Shown here in pieces: positions 16,565 through 24,184 of a DNA stretch of 64,000 nucleotides. How positions within the stretch are numbered: position 1 is the first letter of the stretch; each line of letters opens with the position of its first letter. The notes beneath the pieces were generated by a model, which saw only the letters and a list, made by a program, of their open reading frames with translations, did not search any database and had not been told where the DNA came from. The translations under genes were made by a program, and so were the position numbers. Source of the stretch: JABCYV01 sp035512155 (lineage in GTDB: Bacteria > Acidobacteriota > Terriglobia > Terriglobales > Acidobacteriaceae); assembly GCA_035512155.1 (NCBI GenBank), contig DATKEN010000014.1, positions 178,825 to 242,824 on the forward strand, written 5' to 3'.

Positions 16565-17011
16565 ATGACCAATCACCGGGTCTCCTACACGCTGGATTCG
16601 ACGCTGGAGACCGTCGACAGTGCCGAGCAAGCCGCCACCAAAATTGCTTCTGAGGCTGGTTTCGACGATGACGAAGTCATGAGAATTGCCATGGCGGTGC
16701 GCGAAGCCGCGGTTAATGCTGTGCTTCATGGCAATGCGTATGACCCCGGCAAGAAGGTCACTCTGGCGTTTGAGAGGATCGGCCACGATCTCGTGATTAC
16801 CATCCGGGACCAGGGCAAAGGTCTGGATCTGAGCAAGATTCCCGACCCCCTGGCGGCCGAGAACCTGTTGAAGACGTCAGGGCGGGGCATTTTTCTTATT
16901 CGCTCGTTCATGGATGAGGTGCACATCAACCCATCTCAAACGGGCACCGAAATCAAACTAGTCAAGCACGTCCACGGACCGGCCGTGGGCGGCAAGGAGG
17001 CTTCCCAGTGA
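16565..17011 (+). CDS. RsbW-like anti-sigma factor/serine kinase (HATPase)
   Basis: A 148-residue GHKL ATPase of the anti-sigma kinase type. The N box is REAAVNAVLHGN (about residues 46-57), the G1 box DQGKGLD and the G2 box SGRGIFLI. Such proteins bind a sigma factor and phosphorylate an STAS antagonist. The stop overlaps the GTG start of the STAS gene (GTGA), so the pair is made together. No sigma factor gene is adjacent, so the target is unknown; partner-switching on something other than sigma is also possible. Confidence 0.88.
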   Translation: MTNHRVSYTLDSTLETVDSAEQAATKIASEAGFDDDEVMRIAMAVREAAVNAVLHGNAYDPGKKVTLAFERIGHDLVITIRDQGKGLDLSKIPDPLAAENLLKTSGRGIFLIRSFMDEVHINPSQTGTEIKLVKHVHGPAVGGKEASQ

Positions 17012-17352
17012 GCATGAAGATCAGCACGCGTCAAGTCGATGGTGTAACTGTGGTGGATTGCAGTGGCCGTATCACTTTGGGTGAAGGCAGCGTTACTATG
17101 CGCGACACAGTCCGCGAACTCCTTTCTAAAGGTCAGAAGAAAATACTGTTGAACCTTGGCGATGTGAATTACATCGACAGCTCAGGTATCGGGGAACTGG
17201 TCAGCGCGTTCACCACCGTCCGTAATCAGGGCGGCGAGCTCAAACTGCTCAACCTCACCAAGAAAGTGCACGACTTGCTCCAGATCACCAAGCTGTACAC
17301 CGTGTTTGACGTCAAAGACGACGAGGCGGGGGCTGTCAAGTCGTTCCACTAA
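17008..17352 (+). CDS. STAS-domain anti-sigma factor antagonist (RsbV/SpoIIAA-like)
   Basis: A 114-residue single STAS domain. The phosphorylated serine lies in YIDSSGIGEL (Ser51-Ser52 region). It should relieve inhibition by the RsbW-like kinase encoded immediately upstream when dephosphorylated. The GTG at 17008 overlaps the previous stop; an in-frame ATG at 17014 is an alternative. A GC-rich hairpin lies 23 bases after the stop and may end the two-gene operon. Confidence 0.9.
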   Translation: MSMKISTRQVDGVTVVDCSGRITLGEGSVTMRDTVRELLSKGQKKILLNLGDVNYIDSSGIGELVSAFTTVRNQGGELKLLNLTKKVHDLLQITKLYTVFDVKDDEAGAVKSFH

Positions 17353-17375
17353 GGTTCCTCTTTCCGTTATCGCGC

Positions 17376-17412
17376 GGGCCGGCGCGGACCACCGGCCCTC
17401 GGCCTCTTTTCA
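17376..17412 (+). terminator. Probable terminator after the RsbW/RsbV pair
   Basis: GGGCCGG (17376-17382) pairs with CCGGCCC (17392-17398) across a 9-base loop. A T run (17407-17410) follows after 8 bases, further than usual for an intrinsic terminator, so efficiency is uncertain. Confidence 0.45.
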
Positions 17413-17515
17413 TTGTGGGAAAGTCCACACCTTTTCTTTTCTTTGATCCCGCCTTCGCGCTCCTGATCGCCTTACAATCCATTCATTGCTCGACTCTTCT
17501 TCTGGAGATCATGCC

Positions 17516-18016
17516 GTGTCGCAGACCGCCATCGCACTGGGACTCACGATGCTGTTCTCCAGTCTCATGCGGGCCGAGTGCGTTTCCATCGACGATGCCA
17601 AGAATCATGTGGGCGAAACACGCTGCGTCACCGGGAAAGTCTTCCGAGTTGAGCAAGGTGACCGAGGTGTGCACTACCTCGACTTCTGCGAAGATCACCG
17701 CGTGTGCCCTTTTACTGTCGTCGTTTTTCCGCGAGACCTTAAGAGCGTGGGCGACATTCGTCAATTGCAAGGTAGGGTCATCGAAATCCATGGGCCGGTG
17801 AAGGAGTACGACGGGCGGGCGGAAGTCATTTTGCAGGAGGTCCGACAGCTTGGCGGATCAGGATCCCATATTCCGCCACTTCCCAAGAACTACGATGTCG
17901 AGCAGAAGGGTCACTACAGTGCAGGAAAAATGAGTCACCCGAAAGTCCGGAAGACCACAAAGAAGAGGCAACCCGCGAAAATTCCAATCGAAATACCCGA
18001 GGATTCATCCGACTAG
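17516..18016 (+). CDS. Exported protein of unknown function, OB-fold-like
   Basis: From the GTG at 17516 (GGAG ten bases upstream) the product begins with a signal peptide (SQTAIALGLTMLFSSLMRA). The ~110-residue domain that follows has alternating strands (ETRCVTGKVFRVEQGDRGVHYLDF, FTVVVFPRDL, GRVIEIHGPVKEYDGRAEVIL), resembling the small OB-fold of exported nucleic-acid-binding-like proteins. The tail is basic (KVRKTTKKRQPAK). The family resemblance is my reading of the pattern only. Confidence 0.55.
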   Translation: MSQTAIALGLTMLFSSLMRAECVSIDDAKNHVGETRCVTGKVFRVEQGDRGVHYLDFCEDHRVCPFTVVVFPRDLKSVGDIRQLQGRVIEIHGPVKEYDGRAEVILQEVRQLGGSGSHIPPLPKNYDVEQKGHYSAGKMSHPKVRKTTKKRQPAKIPIEIPEDSSD

Positions 18017-18059
18017 TCTCCTGTAGTCAGCTCCGGCAGGCAGTTGTGTCAACCCCAGG

Positions 18060-19235
18060 CTAGACCATTCCCTTCTTCAACTCGGCCAGTGGATAGAACG
18101 TTCCCCGCCAAACTACTCCCCCGCGTCCTAGGGTCAAAAGCATCGAACGCAGCATGGTATAGACGAACAGAATCGTGCTGATGGGATGGAGAAGGAAATA
18201 ATACGGGGGTATCGCTGACTTCAGCGACATGCCCGCATAGATCAAGAACATAGCCAGCATCGCCACCGCATAAGGCAGTCGAGCCCAACCATAAGCCAAT
18301 CCAACTCCAATGAACGGCATCAGATTCAGGAATGCCAGCCCCAGGCAAGACAGAAGCGCTCGCGGCCACTGGAACGACATGAGGGCAAAAAAATTCTTGG
18401 TGAGATTGCGAACCACCCCCATCGCGCCTCTGGCCCAGCGGATGGAAATCAAATCGCCGCCGAACGCCGTGCGCTGAGCATATCCGGCGTTCTTCACCAC
18501 CTTGCCCAACTTCATGTCGTCAAGCACTTCCATCCGCAACCGCTGGTAAGTCCCGATCGCATCATAGACAGGGCGACGGATCAGGTTGAACGCTCCCACA
18601 CCCATGTGATCTTTGGTGTCCGGATCGGCGACTTTCCAGGGTCGATGTCCAAAGACAAACAGCATCTGAAAAAACGCGATCATCATTTTTTCGCCCGGCC
18701 GCTTCATAATCATGTACGGGAACATCACGAGGTGGTCTGCGCCTTCCGTTTCGGCGCACGTCAGGGCGCGCCGGAGGGCATCGGGTTTGAACAATACATC
18801 GGCGTCAGTGAATAGCAACCATTCGCCGTCAGCTTGTAAGGACGCCGTCCACATGGCGTGGGTCTTCCCCATCCAGCCTGAAGGTAACTCATCCACATGG
18901 ATCACTTTCAGACGCTCCCTGGCTCCCGCCGTGGCCGCGATTTGGTCCATGATCGCTCCCGTTCGGTCGGTGGAGCGGTCATCTACCGCGATGATTTCGT
19001 AGTTGTCGTAATCCAGGATGAGCAACTGCAGAAGGGTCTGCTCGATGTTGTCCTCTTCATTGCAGGCGGGGACGATAACGCTGAGCCGCGGATTCCCATT
19101 GGGTGTGACTAATTTGCGGTTCCACTGCGGGCTAGAAACATCAGGGATCTTTCCCATGCCAAAAGCAGCTTCGGCAAGCCGCTCAAACCATATCAGCCCA
19201 AGGATGCAGCCAGTAATCCAGTGGAAATAGCTCAC
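18060..19235 (-). CDS. Membrane-bound family 2 glycosyltransferase (HpnB/CrtQ-like)
   Basis: GT2 catalytic domain with VIVPACNEEDNIEQTL, the DDRST nucleotide-sugar motif (VDDRSTDRT), the metal-binding DAD (FTDADVLF) and a later EVLDD that suits the acceptor-site ED motif. An N-terminal helix and three to four C-terminal helices anchor it in the membrane. The arrangement and the PSGWMGK segment resemble hopanoid-associated HpnB and carotenoid CrtQ enzymes. Since the window carries a hopanoid operon, a lipid acceptor is plausible, but this gene is 8 kb away. The GTG at 19235, one base past the MFS stop, is the likeliest start; the longer frame overlaps the MFS gene. Confidence 0.78.
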   Translation of the reverse strand: MSYFHWITGCILGLIWFERLAEAAFGMGKIPDVSSPQWNRKLVTPNGNPRLSVIVPACNEEDNIEQTLLQLLILDYDNYEIIAVDDRSTDRTGAIMDQIAATAGARERLKVIHVDELPSGWMGKTHAMWTASLQADGEWLLFTDADVLFKPDALRRALTCAETEGADHLVMFPYMIMKRPGEKMMIAFFQMLFVFGHRPWKVADPDTKDHMGVGAFNLIRRPVYDAIGTYQRLRMEVLDDMKLGKVVKNAGYAQRTAFGGDLISIRWARGAMGVVRNLTKNFFALMSFQWPRALLSCLGLAFLNLMPFIGVGLAYGWARLPYAVAMLAMFLIYAGMSLKSAIPPYYFLLHPISTILFVYTMLRSMLLTLGRGGVVWRGTFYPLAELKKGMV

Positions 19236-19236
19236 C

Positions 19237-20478
19237 CTAATGGGCTCCAACACCGACCGGCTGATTCTGCATGCTGACTGGCGGGGCAAACCTCATACCG
19301 TAGAACAGTATCGCAGAAGAAAATGCAATCGCGATCACAGGTCCCAGGAATGCAAGTTGGAGGGAATACTTGTCCGACATGTAACCGATGAGGTAGGCGG
19401 ATGGCACGTCGCCCAACAAGTGGAAGATGAAAATGTTCGCCGCAATGGCCATGGCGCGCACATGCGGTCCTACAGAGTTAATGACCGCGGCATTTAGCGG
19501 CCCGGTGTTCAGCAAGAGCAAGAACTCGGCCAGGAAAATCCCCACAACCATCCATTTCCCATTCGTGTACAGGGCCATCCACATCGCAGGAATCGCAATG
19601 CCCAGGCTGGCCGCGGAAACCAGATAGTGCGCGGCCTTGGTTCGGCGAAGGATGTAGTCCGACAGCCATCCTCCGGCCAACGACGCCACCAAGCCGTTGA
19701 CCGCAGTGCTCAGGCCAAAGAGATTGTTGGCATCCCGTAAACTGAAATTGCGGGCGCGATGCAGGAACGTTGGCATCCAAACCTGCAGTCCGCCGAGCGC
19801 AAAGGTCATCATGGCCATTCCAAACGTGGCAGTGAGGAAAGCCGGATTGCGCAGCAGTCCCTTCAGTGTGTCGCGATCTGGCGTCTTGTTTTCCGCAGAG
19901 TCAAACTGCCCGAGCGGCGGCTCTGGGACGAACAGCAAGAGCAGTGCCAGCAACACTCCAGGGGCGGCACCGATGTAAAACGGAGCGCGCCACCCGTAAG
20001 CCGGGCCCATGATGCCGCCCAGGACATAGCCCAGCGCGGTTCCCACCGGGATGGCCAGATAAAAGACCCCCATCACGCGGCCGCGCTGATTCTCCGGAAA
20101 CATGTCCGCTACGAAGGTGGGGGAAAGCGTGACGAAGCTCGCCTCGCCGATGCCTACCAGCGTGTGCCGGATGAGCAATTCGTTGAAGTTGTGCGTGAAG
20201 GCGGTCAGCAGCGTGGCCGCACTCCATAGCAGCGCGCCTGTGCTAATCACCGATTTTCTGGAGAACCGGTTCGCCAACGGGCCCATGAAGGGGGCGGCGA
20301 TCATGTAAAAGATGAAAAAGACACTGGTCAGGAGACCGAAAGCTGCGTCGCTGCGATGAAACTCTGCCTTGACGAGATCCTGGACCGCGAACAGCACCGA
20401 GCGATCGATGTAGTTGAAAAGATTCAGCGCGGTAAGCAGGGCCAGCGCGGCGCGAGGATAGAGCTTGGCTTGGGTCAC
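19237..20478 (-). CDS. Major facilitator superfamily transporter (spinster-like)
   Basis: A 413-residue protein with about 12 transmembrane helices. NYIDRSVLFAVQDLVKAEF opens the first helix and loop, and the loop 2-3 motif appears as GPLANRFSRKSVI. The NYxDR start and GIGEA motif (LVGIGEASFVTLSP) are typical of the spinster-type branch, whose members move lipids such as sphingosine-phosphate or organic acids. It is directly followed by, and probably cotranscribed with, the glycosyltransferase gene, so lipid or glycolipid export is a reasonable guess. Confidence 0.86.
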   Translation of the reverse strand: MTQAKLYPRAALALLTALNLFNYIDRSVLFAVQDLVKAEFHRSDAAFGLLTSVFFIFYMIAAPFMGPLANRFSRKSVISTGALLWSAATLLTAFTHNFNELLIRHTLVGIGEASFVTLSPTFVADMFPENQRGRVMGVFYLAIPVGTALGYVLGGIMGPAYGWRAPFYIGAAPGVLLALLLLFVPEPPLGQFDSAENKTPDRDTLKGLLRNPAFLTATFGMAMMTFALGGLQVWMPTFLHRARNFSLRDANNLFGLSTAVNGLVASLAGGWLSDYILRRTKAAHYLVSAASLGIAIPAMWMALYTNGKWMVVGIFLAEFLLLLNTGPLNAAVINSVGPHVRAMAIAANIFIFHLLGDVPSAYLIGYMSDKYSLQLAFLGPVIAIAFSSAILFYGMRFAPPVSMQNQPVGVGAH

Positions 20479-20546
20479 TGAGCGAGTGAATATATCATGA
20501 TGGATCAGCGACCCTCGATCCCGAGTTCAATCCGGGTCACACAGGG

Positions 20547-20552
20547 TATAAT
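20547..20552 (+). promoter_or_regulatory. Candidate -10 box (TATAAT) for the higA remnant operon
   Basis: A perfect TATAAT at 20547-20552 lies 135 bases before higA and overlaps the first possible ATG of the truncated higB. No convincing -35 hexamer is seen at 17 bases. If it is the real promoter, the 38-residue higB fragment would be read only as leader. Confidence 0.35.
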
Positions 20553-20667
20553 GGTTGACGGTGATCGGCAGGGGCAGTACAGCATCCGCATCAACGACCA
20601 ATATCGGATTTGCTTCAGTTGGCGTGGCCATGACGCTCACGAGGTAGAGGTCCCGGATTATCATTGA
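20551..20667 (+). pseudogene. higB: 5'-truncated HigB-like toxin
   Basis: Only the C-terminal ~33 residues of a HigB/RelE-type mRNA interferase remain: GDRQGQYSIRINDQYRICFSW followed by a segment ending PDYH. This is the last two strands that normally carry catalytic residues. HigB is usually about 92 residues; bases upstream of 20557 in the same frame do not resemble the family, and the divergent MFS gene begins at 20478. The toxin's N-terminal half is therefore lost and the product should be inactive. It ends 19 bases before higA, the normal toxin-first order. Confidence 0.75.
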
Positions 20668-20686
20668 GTCGGCGAGGCACGGAAAT

Positions 20687-21010
20687 ATGGGCATTGTTAG
20701 AAAGGGCACACCAAACTGGAGAATTCATCCCGGGGAGATCTTGCGGGAGGAGTTTTTGAAGCCGATGGGAATATCGGCATACAAATTGGCGAAGCGGCTC
20801 CGGGTTCCGCCGCCGCGCATCAACGATATCGTTCTGGAAAGGCGCGGCATCACCGCGGACACCGCGGTTCGATTGTCTCGGTTCTTTGGAACCACGGAGC
20901 AATTCTGGTTGAACTTGCAGGACGCTTATGACGTAAGCCGAGTGAAAACAGAGCGGGCCGATGAACTCGAACTCATTGAACCATTGAAATTCTCCGCAGC
21001 GACGTCTTAG
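20687..21010 (+). CDS. higA: HigA-family antitoxin (orphaned)
   Basis: A 107-residue helix-turn-helix antitoxin. HPGEILREEFLKPMGISAYKLAKRL (residues 14-38) is the family opening, followed by the recognition helix region and FFGTTEQFWLNLQ, the classic HigA signature. It would bind DNA at its own promoter and neutralise HigB. The adjacent toxin is truncated, so this antitoxin either survives as a regulator or protects against a HigB elsewhere. Confidence 0.92.
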   Translation: MGIVRKGTPNWRIHPGEILREEFLKPMGISAYKLAKRLRVPPPRINDIVLERRGITADTAVRLSRFFGTTEQFWLNLQDAYDVSRVKTERADELELIEPLKFSAATS

Positions 21011-21084
21011 CTGTGTACGGGACGAATATCCCGCGGGAACATTGCTTTTCCGCATTCCGTTCCGGGCGGATTCTGCGCAAACCC

Positions 21085-21495
21085 TTAGCTCCTCCCCTTG
21101 CCTCTCGGCCTCGGCCACTTTGCCACCACCACGGTCGAAATCCCGCCGCGCGGTCGGAACTCACCCTTCACCTCCGCCCAGGCGGGACGCGCCCAGCGCA
21201 CTACGTCTTCCAAAACGCGGTTCACAATGTTTTCCTGGAAGATGCCAAGATTGCGGTAAGACTGCAGATACTCTTTCAGCGATTTCAGTTCCAAGCAGCG
21301 CCCGTTGGGCATATATCTGATAGTGAGCGACCCGAAATCCGGCAGCCCGGTCTTGGGACACACTGAGGTGAATTCCGGATCATCCACGACGATCTCATAG
21401 CCAGGAAATTGGTTTGGCCAAGTTTCAATTTCAGGAAATACTGCATCGAGGCCGGCCTTGGCATGTTTCGTCTGGTAGCGGGGGCGCTTCGGCAT
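21085..21495 (-). CDS. queF: NADPH-dependent 7-cyano-7-deazaguanine reductase
   Basis: Cytosolic enzyme that reduces preQ0 to preQ1 in queuosine biosynthesis. It is the short (136-residue) unimodular form. The active-site cysteine is Cys46 in EFTSVCPKTGLPDFG, and the NADPH-binding motif appears as LELKSLKEYL (about residues 69-78). Its length and both motifs are typical. No other queuosine gene is nearby. Confidence 0.96.
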   Translation of the reverse strand: MPKRPRYQTKHAKAGLDAVFPEIETWPNQFPGYEIVVDDPEFTSVCPKTGLPDFGSLTIRYMPNGRCLELKSLKEYLQSYRNLGIFQENIVNRVLEDVVRWARPAWAEVKGEFRPRGGISTVVVAKWPRPRGKGRS

Positions 21496-21621
21496 GATTT
21501 ATTGTAACCAGCCCGATGGAACATCCCAAACCGTCAAGGATTCGTGGTTCTTGGCCTACATTCATGCATCTAAGGCATTAACTAGTCCTACGAGGCCCTG
21601 CAGGCGTCAGATGATACATTA

Positions 21622-22890
21622 TTGCGTTTAGCGAACAAAGTGGCATCAACCAGCAACAACAACGGTTTTTTTGCCCGCCGCAGGTGGCTCGTCTGGGCGG
21701 TGGGTATTGTAGCCGCCGTGGTGCTGCTCGCCTCATTCATGTCTCGTGATGACGCAGTACTGGTCCGTGCTGCCCAGGCCCATCGTAATACTATTCGCAG
21801 CGTGGTTTCGACCAACGGAAAGGTCGAACCGATCCAAAGTTTTGAGGCCCACGCTCCCGTCGGCACCACGGTGAAGAAATTGCTGGTCAAAGAGGGCGAC
21901 CATGTGAAAAAGGGCCAACTCCTGGTGCAACTGGACGATGCCGAGGCCCGCAGCCAGGCTGCGCGCGCTCTCTCTCAAGTGAGTGCTGCCGATGCCGATC
22001 TCAGCGCCATTCAGAGCGGCGGCAATCGGGAAGAGGTGCTTACTGTGCAAGCGCAGCTGACAAAAGCCCAGGGCGCGCGCGACGCTGCACAACGCAACCT
22101 GGATGCTCTGCAACGTCTGCAGCAGAAGGGCGCGGCCTCGCCGGCTGAAGTGAAGGATGCGGAGAACCAATTGGCGCGCGCGAATGTTGACCTCAAGTTG
22201 CTTCAACAGAAACAGAAAGGCCGCTATTCCCACCCGGAAATTGCCCGGGTTGAGGCCGAAAAGGCCAACGCTCAAAGCGCGCACGCGGCAGCAGAAGACG
22301 TCCTCAGCCAGCTTAACATTCACGCTCCTTTCGATGGCATCGTGTTCTCGCTTCCGCTCCACCAGGGCGCGTACCTCAATCCCGGAGATCTGATATTGCA
22401 GGAGGCTGATCTCACCAAGGTACTGGTGCGCGCATTTGTGGACGAACCCGACGTTGGGCGGTTGACGCCGGGACAGAAGATCGAGGTTACCTGGGATGCA
22501 ATTCCGGGCCGCATTTGGAATGGGACCGTGAATACCATTCCTACGGTCGTCAAGCTACGTGGCACACGCAACGTGGGAGAGACCACTTGCGTGGTAGACA
22601 ACCACGATTTCAAGCTGTTACCCAACATCAATGTGGGCATCACGATCGTCACCGCGGAACACCGAGGCGCACTGACTGTTCCGCGAGAGGCCGTCCGCCA
22701 GGACGACAGCGTGCCTTACGTGTACGAGATCGTGAACAACGAATTGCAGCGCCGCGACGTTCAGACCTCGGTTTCCAATCTGACGTTAGTGGAAGTGACC
22801 AGCGGAATCTCGGACAACGCCGAGGTGGCGCTCGCCTCGGTCAATTCCAAGCCTTTACACAGCGGTCTGCCGGTGAAGGTGGTTCATTAG
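21622..22890 (+). CDS. HlyD/RND-type periplasmic adaptor (membrane fusion protein)
   Basis: One N-terminal transmembrane helix (about residues 20-41) anchors it. A split lipoyl/biotinyl domain surrounds a long Ala/Gln-rich alpha-helical hairpin (about residues 95-215), and beta-barrel and membrane-proximal domains follow. The family links an inner-membrane pump to an outer-membrane channel for efflux. No ABC or RND pump and no TolC gene follow; the next gene is a TPR protein four bases on. The start is unclear: this TTG, or the GTG at 21640, both without a good ribosome site. Confidence 0.85.
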   Translation: MRLANKVASTSNNNGFFARRRWLVWAVGIVAAVVLLASFMSRDDAVLVRAAQAHRNTIRSVVSTNGKVEPIQSFEAHAPVGTTVKKLLVKEGDHVKKGQLLVQLDDAEARSQAARALSQVSAADADLSAIQSGGNREEVLTVQAQLTKAQGARDAAQRNLDALQRLQQKGAASPAEVKDAENQLARANVDLKLLQQKQKGRYSHPEIARVEAEKANAQSAHAAAEDVLSQLNIHAPFDGIVFSLPLHQGAYLNPGDLILQEADLTKVLVRAFVDEPDVGRLTPGQKIEVTWDAIPGRIWNGTVNTIPTVVKLRGTRNVGETTCVVDNHDFKLLPNINVGITIVTAEHRGALTVPREAVRQDDSVPYVYEIVNNELQRRDVQTSVSNLTLVEVTSGISDNAEVALASVNSKPLHSGLPVKVVH

Positions 22891-22893
22891 GGA

Positions 22894-23859
22894 ATGCATT
22901 GGTCCATCAAAACCATATTTTTATTAGTAGTAGCCGCTGCAGCGTCAGCCGCCGCGGCCGACGATTCTGCCCCTGCTTTGCTGGCAGCTGGGCGAGTCGA
23001 TGAAGCCATCGTCACACTGCGCGGACGGATCGGCGCCATGCCCAATGACGCCGCCGCACACAACTTGCTTTGCCGTGCCTATTTTTCAATCGGTGATTGG
23101 AACCGTAGCGTCTCCGCCTGCGAACAGGCAGTCTCTTTGGATCCCCAGAACAGTCGCTACCATTTGTGGCTGGGCCGGGTTTATGGCGAGAAGGCAGATT
23201 CCTCGAGTTTTTTTACCGCCGCGGGATTAGCTAAAAAAGTCCGAACTGAATTCGAGCAGGCTGTGCAGCTCGATCCCGACAACGTAGACGCGCGCACTGA
23301 TCTGGCAGAGTTTTACCTGGAAGCCCCCGGAATCGTGGGCGGTGGTCAAGACAAGGCTCGCGCTCAACTACAGACCCTGGCTAAGCTTGATCCCGCCAAG
23401 GCGCACTGGGTAAAGGGGCGGCTAGCCGAAAAGAGAAAAGATCCGGTAGAGGCGGAAAAAGAATACCGGGCCGCGGTTGAAGCCACCCATGGGAGCGCGC
23501 TTGCCTGGTTCAACCTGGCGCTCTTTTACCGCCATGGCCAACGCTGGGATGAGATGGAAGAGGCCATCCGTCATGCCTCCTCCGCGCCTCTGAGCCGTCC
23601 AGAAGTTCTTATGGAATCTGCGGATGTCCTGATCCGTAGCGGACGTAATTTCCCGCTGGCGATTGAATTGTTGCGCCGTTACCTTGCGTCCAATTCGACA
23701 GTGGAAGAAGCCCCCACTTTCAAAGCCCACTATCTGCTGGGCACCGCTCTGGAGAAGCAAGGCGATCAACAAGGCGCGGCCGAAGAATATCGCGCAGCCC
23801 TCTCTCTGGCCAAAGAATTCTCTCGCGCCAAGGAGGCCCTGAACCGGCTGAATCGCTGA
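22894..23859 (+). CDS. Exported TPR-repeat protein
   Basis: A clear signal peptide (SIKTIFLLVVAAAASAAAA) is followed by about seven degenerate tetratricopeptide repeats, for example AHNLLCRAYFSIGDWNRSVSACEQAVSLDP and similar units ending in LDP or LSRPE. TPR proteins act as protein-binding scaffolds; this one would work in the periplasm. It begins three bases after the HlyD stop and is surely cotranscribed. It may help assemble the efflux complex, which is inferred only from position. Confidence 0.85.
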   Translation: MHWSIKTIFLLVVAAAASAAAADDSAPALLAAGRVDEAIVTLRGRIGAMPNDAAAHNLLCRAYFSIGDWNRSVSACEQAVSLDPQNSRYHLWLGRVYGEKADSSSFFTAAGLAKKVRTEFEQAVQLDPDNVDARTDLAEFYLEAPGIVGGGQDKARAQLQTLAKLDPAKAHWVKGRLAEKRKDPVEAEKEYRAAVEATHGSALAWFNLALFYRHGQRWDEMEEAIRHASSAPLSRPEVLMESADVLIRSGRNFPLAIELLRRYLASNSTVEEAPTFKAHYLLGTALEKQGDQQGAAEEYRAALSLAKEFSRAKEALNRLNR

Positions 23860-24184
23860 GTGCCGTCTGCGCTCACTTTCGAAATGGAGCGGGCCCGGAT
23901 TGCACTCCTGCGCGTAACGGGCGGGGTGGGCAAGTAGCCTCGTCAGAAGGAGTTAACTCGGCGAGCTTGATGGACCCACTAGCCAGAGCAGTCTTTCACC
24001 CTTCACCCCTCCAATTTAGCCATTCGGCGAAAACTCGTTGTCCAGCATGATGAACAGCCATTAGCCTGAAGTCAGGTTTGGGGTAGGCCTGTCTGGGAAG
24101 GGCTTTGCGATGGGCGAACCTCAAACGTATCTGGGGCCAGCAGAAAATTGGGTCGGGAGATGTTAGTATAAGTTATTCACTCTT
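23860..24184. other. Intergenic stretch without recognisable gene
   Basis: No plausible coding frame, RNA gene or terminator is seen in these 325 bases. A TATAAG at 24167-24172 shortly before hpnJ could be a -10 box, but its candidate -35 is only 13 bases away, so I do not call a promoter. Confidence 0.5.

Noticed and set aside
20512..20545. A tRNA T-arm-like sequence (CGAGTTCAATCCGGG) before the higB remnant
   Set aside because: The 5-bp T stem has a mismatch and no acceptor, D or anticodon arm can be built around it; the neighbouring GGGTCAC copies are direct, not inverted.
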